A stretch of 64,000 nt of DNA, from positions 62,001-126,000 of the forward strand of contig NZ_PGVG01000008.1 of NCBI RefSeq assembly GCF_002795245.1, in the 5' to 3' direction. How positions within the stretch are numbered: the first letter of the stretch is position 1; every line of letters starts with the position of its first letter. Positions 62,356 through 64,000 of this stretch are shown here, piece after piece. The notes below the pieces were generated by a model, which made no database searches, was not told the DNA's origin, and saw only the letters and a list, made by a program, of their open reading frames with translations. This DNA comes from Bradyrhizobium forestalis. Lineage in GTDB: Bacteria; Pseudomonadota; Alphaproteobacteria; Rhizobiales; Xanthobacteraceae. The position numbers were made by a program, and so were the translations under genes.

Positions 62356-63951
62356 TCACTCCACCCCGATCGTCGTCAGATCCTGGAACCAGTGCTGCGC
62401 CTGCACGAACTGCTTGATCTTCGGCGACAGCGCGTGCGGGTTGGTGTCGTGGACGACCCACACCAGCGTGGCATCGTCCACGATCAGCGCATGCGCCTGC
62501 GCCAGCAATTCGTCCTGCTTGGCGCTGTCGAAAGTCTGCTTGGCCTCGTCGATCAGCGCATCGACCTTCGGGTTCTTGTAGCCGCCCCAATTGACGCCGA
62601 CAGGCGCGATCTGGCCGGAATGGAAGAAGCGGACGATGGCGTAGAGCGGGTCGGAGGTGACATAGGCGATGTTGTTGGCGGTGATGCCGGCGTTCATCTC
62701 GTCGGCCGCGCCCTTGCGCCAATGCGTATAGAGCGTCTCGAGCTCGACCACCTTGAAGTCGATGTCGATGCCGATCTCCTTGAAGCTCTGCTGCAGGAAT
62801 TCGTTCATCGGCAGCGACAGCATTTGGCCGGTGCCGCCTTGCGCGATGATGAAGGTGGTCTTGAGCGGCTTTGCCTTGGAGTAGCCGGCCTCCTCGACCA
62901 GCTTCTTCGCTGCAGCCAGGTCATATTTCAGTTCGAAGCTCGGCTTGCCGAACCACGGGCTCGACGGGTCGACCTGACCCTTGGCCGGCTTGGCCAGACC
63001 GTTCATCAGCCCGACCACCGCCTCGCGATCGATTGCGAGGTTGAGCGCCTTGCGCAGGCGGATGTCGGTCCAGGGCGAGCCCGGCAACACGCTGAGGTGA
63101 TAGTTCCAGACATGCGGCGTGACGTTGTCGACGAGCTTCATGCCGGCCGCCTTCAGCTGCGGCACGGCATCCGGCGCCGGTGTCTCGATCAGGTCGACTT
63201 GCCCTGCGAGCAGCGCATTGGTGCGCGTCAGCGCTTCCGGCATCGGCACCAGCACGATCTTATCGGCCTTGGGAATCCGCTTCGTGTTCCAGTAGTCCGG
63301 ATTCTTGGTGAGCTCGGCGAGCTCGCGCGGCACCAGTTTCGTCAGCTTGAATGGACCAGTGCCGGAGGGCTGGCTGGCGAACTTGTCCCAATCCTTGCCG
63401 AGCTTGTCATATTGCGCCGGGCTCGACACCAGGAACCACAGCATCTGATAGGGAAAGAAGGAATCGACCGTCTTGGTGGTGATCTCCACCGTGAAGTCGT
63501 CGATCTTGGCGTAGCTCGCGACGGAGGGCAGGCGGGTCTTCACCTGCGCGCTCTGCCGCTTGTCGAATTGCGGCGCCTTGTCGTTGAGCACCTTGTCCAG
63601 ATTCCAGATCACCGCATCGGCGTTGAACTCGCTGCCGTCGTGAAACTTCACGCCCTTGCGAAGGGTAAAGCGCCATTTGGTTTTGTCGGCATCGTCGACC
63701 TTCCATTCGGTGGCGAGGCCCGGCACCAGCTTGCCGGGTCGATCGGCAACGTCCATCTCCCAGGCGACCAGGGGATCGTAGATCGTGTAGGCCGTGAACT
63801 GATAGGCGCCGGCGCCGCGATCGGGCTGGCCGGTGGTCAGCGGAATATCGGCCATCGAGATGCCATAGCGCACCACCGTTTCGGCGCGCGCCGAGATTGC
63901 GGACAACGCCAGCGCAAGCACGGCGAGACAGGTCGACAGACGAATACGCAT
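62356..63951 (-). CDS. Peptide/nickel-type ABC substrate-binding protein (SBP_bac_5)
   Basis: Periplasmic binding protein of 531 residues (DppA/OppA-like). Signal peptide MRIRLSTCLAVLALALSAIS, cut near ARAET. Family signs: the N-terminal YDPLVAWEM and LATEWKVDDADKTKWRFTLRKGVKFHDGSEFNADAVIWNLDKV, GTGPFKLTKLVPRELAELTKNPDYW, and the middle WTDIRLRKALNLAIDREAVV. It binds peptides or other small solutes for a permease complex whose genes are not in the window (they may lie beyond the right edge or elsewhere). Only 49 bases of upstream sequence are visible, with no clear promoter. Confidence 0.88.
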   Translation of the reverse strand: MRIRLSTCLAVLALALSAISARAETVVRYGISMADIPLTTGQPDRGAGAYQFTAYTIYDPLVAWEMDVADRPGKLVPGLATEWKVDDADKTKWRFTLRKGVKFHDGSEFNADAVIWNLDKVLNDKAPQFDKRQSAQVKTRLPSVASYAKIDDFTVEITTKTVDSFFPYQMLWFLVSSPAQYDKLGKDWDKFASQPSGTGPFKLTKLVPRELAELTKNPDYWNTKRIPKADKIVLVPMPEALTRTNALLAGQVDLIETPAPDAVPQLKAAGMKLVDNVTPHVWNYHLSVLPGSPWTDIRLRKALNLAIDREAVVGLMNGLAKPAKGQVDPSSPWFGKPSFELKYDLAAAKKLVEEAGYSKAKPLKTTFIIAQGGTGQMLSLPMNEFLQQSFKEIGIDIDFKVVELETLYTHWRKGAADEMNAGITANNIAYVTSDPLYAIVRFFHSGQIAPVGVNWGGYKNPKVDALIDEAKQTFDSAKQDELLAQAHALIVDDATLVWVVHDTNPHALSPKIKQFVQAQHWFQDLTTIGVE

Positions 63952-64000
63952 GGCCCAAGCTCCCAGGGAAGAGTTGGGGCCAAACTTGCAATCTTGATGC

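Overview
The window is a continuous piece of chromosome from a high-GC alphaproteobacterium, most likely Bradyrhizobium or a close relative in the Nitrobacteraceae. The evidence is the alphaproteobacterial ispH-thrB-rnhA operon, a TrcR (DUF1013) regulator, an NdvA-type glucan exporter, a DUF6494 protein, a FixK-type box in front of ompW, several acyl-CoA ligases, and many intergenic paired-palindrome elements. I see no tRNA, rRNA, CRISPR array, transposase or integrase. Both ends are cut: the Na+/H+ antiporter at the left lacks its C-terminus, and the right end stops just upstream of a peptide-type solute-binding protein.

Layout. 1-8 kb: CPA1 antiporter, two tandem secreted TPR proteins with the same LprI/DUF1311-like C-terminal domain, propionyl-CoA synthetase (prpE), a small lipoprotein, a DUF6494 protein followed by a repeated copy of the lipoprotein gene's 3' end, and OmpW. 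8-20 kb: trcR divergent from ispH-thrB-rnhA, then a leftward block of peroxiredoxin, DUF924, fadD, a D,D-carboxypeptidase, ndvA and an orphan NMT1-type binding protein. 20-30 kb: a hisE paralog, a YqaA membrane protein, aspA, and a lipid-flavoured cluster of two nitronate-monooxygenase-like flavoproteins, a double-hotdog thioesterase, an acyl-CoA ligase and an unlisted 32-residue membrane peptide, followed by three small proteins of unknown function. 30-43 kb: GMC oxidoreductase, a CadC-type winged-helix/TPR regulator, an adenylosuccinate-lyase-family enzyme, an M29 aminopeptidase, a cupin, a metallo-beta-lactamase-fold protein, an acyltransferase-3 gene with two compensating frameshifts, and an ABC-2 exporter pair. 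43-51 kb: a liv-type operon (livHMGF, an AMP ligase, a livK-like gene) that looks built to import and CoA-activate a carboxylic acid. 51-62 kb: an LprI-like protein, a LapG-type transglutaminase-like cysteine protease, a 620-bp palindrome-rich divergent region, a 2142-residue type-I-secreted FecR/VCBS/LamG adhesin, and a CHASE2 adenylate cyclase.

The last block is the most interesting. A periplasmic BTLCP protease, a giant surface adhesin and a membrane cyclase with an extracytoplasmic sensor lie next to each other, which suggests a surface-attachment module coupling adhesin display or release to cAMP. Other points worth checking are the frameshifted acyltransferase, the direct repeat around the DUF6494 gene, the small membrane peptide, and four families of two-hairpin intergenic elements that nearly always sit just after stop codons.
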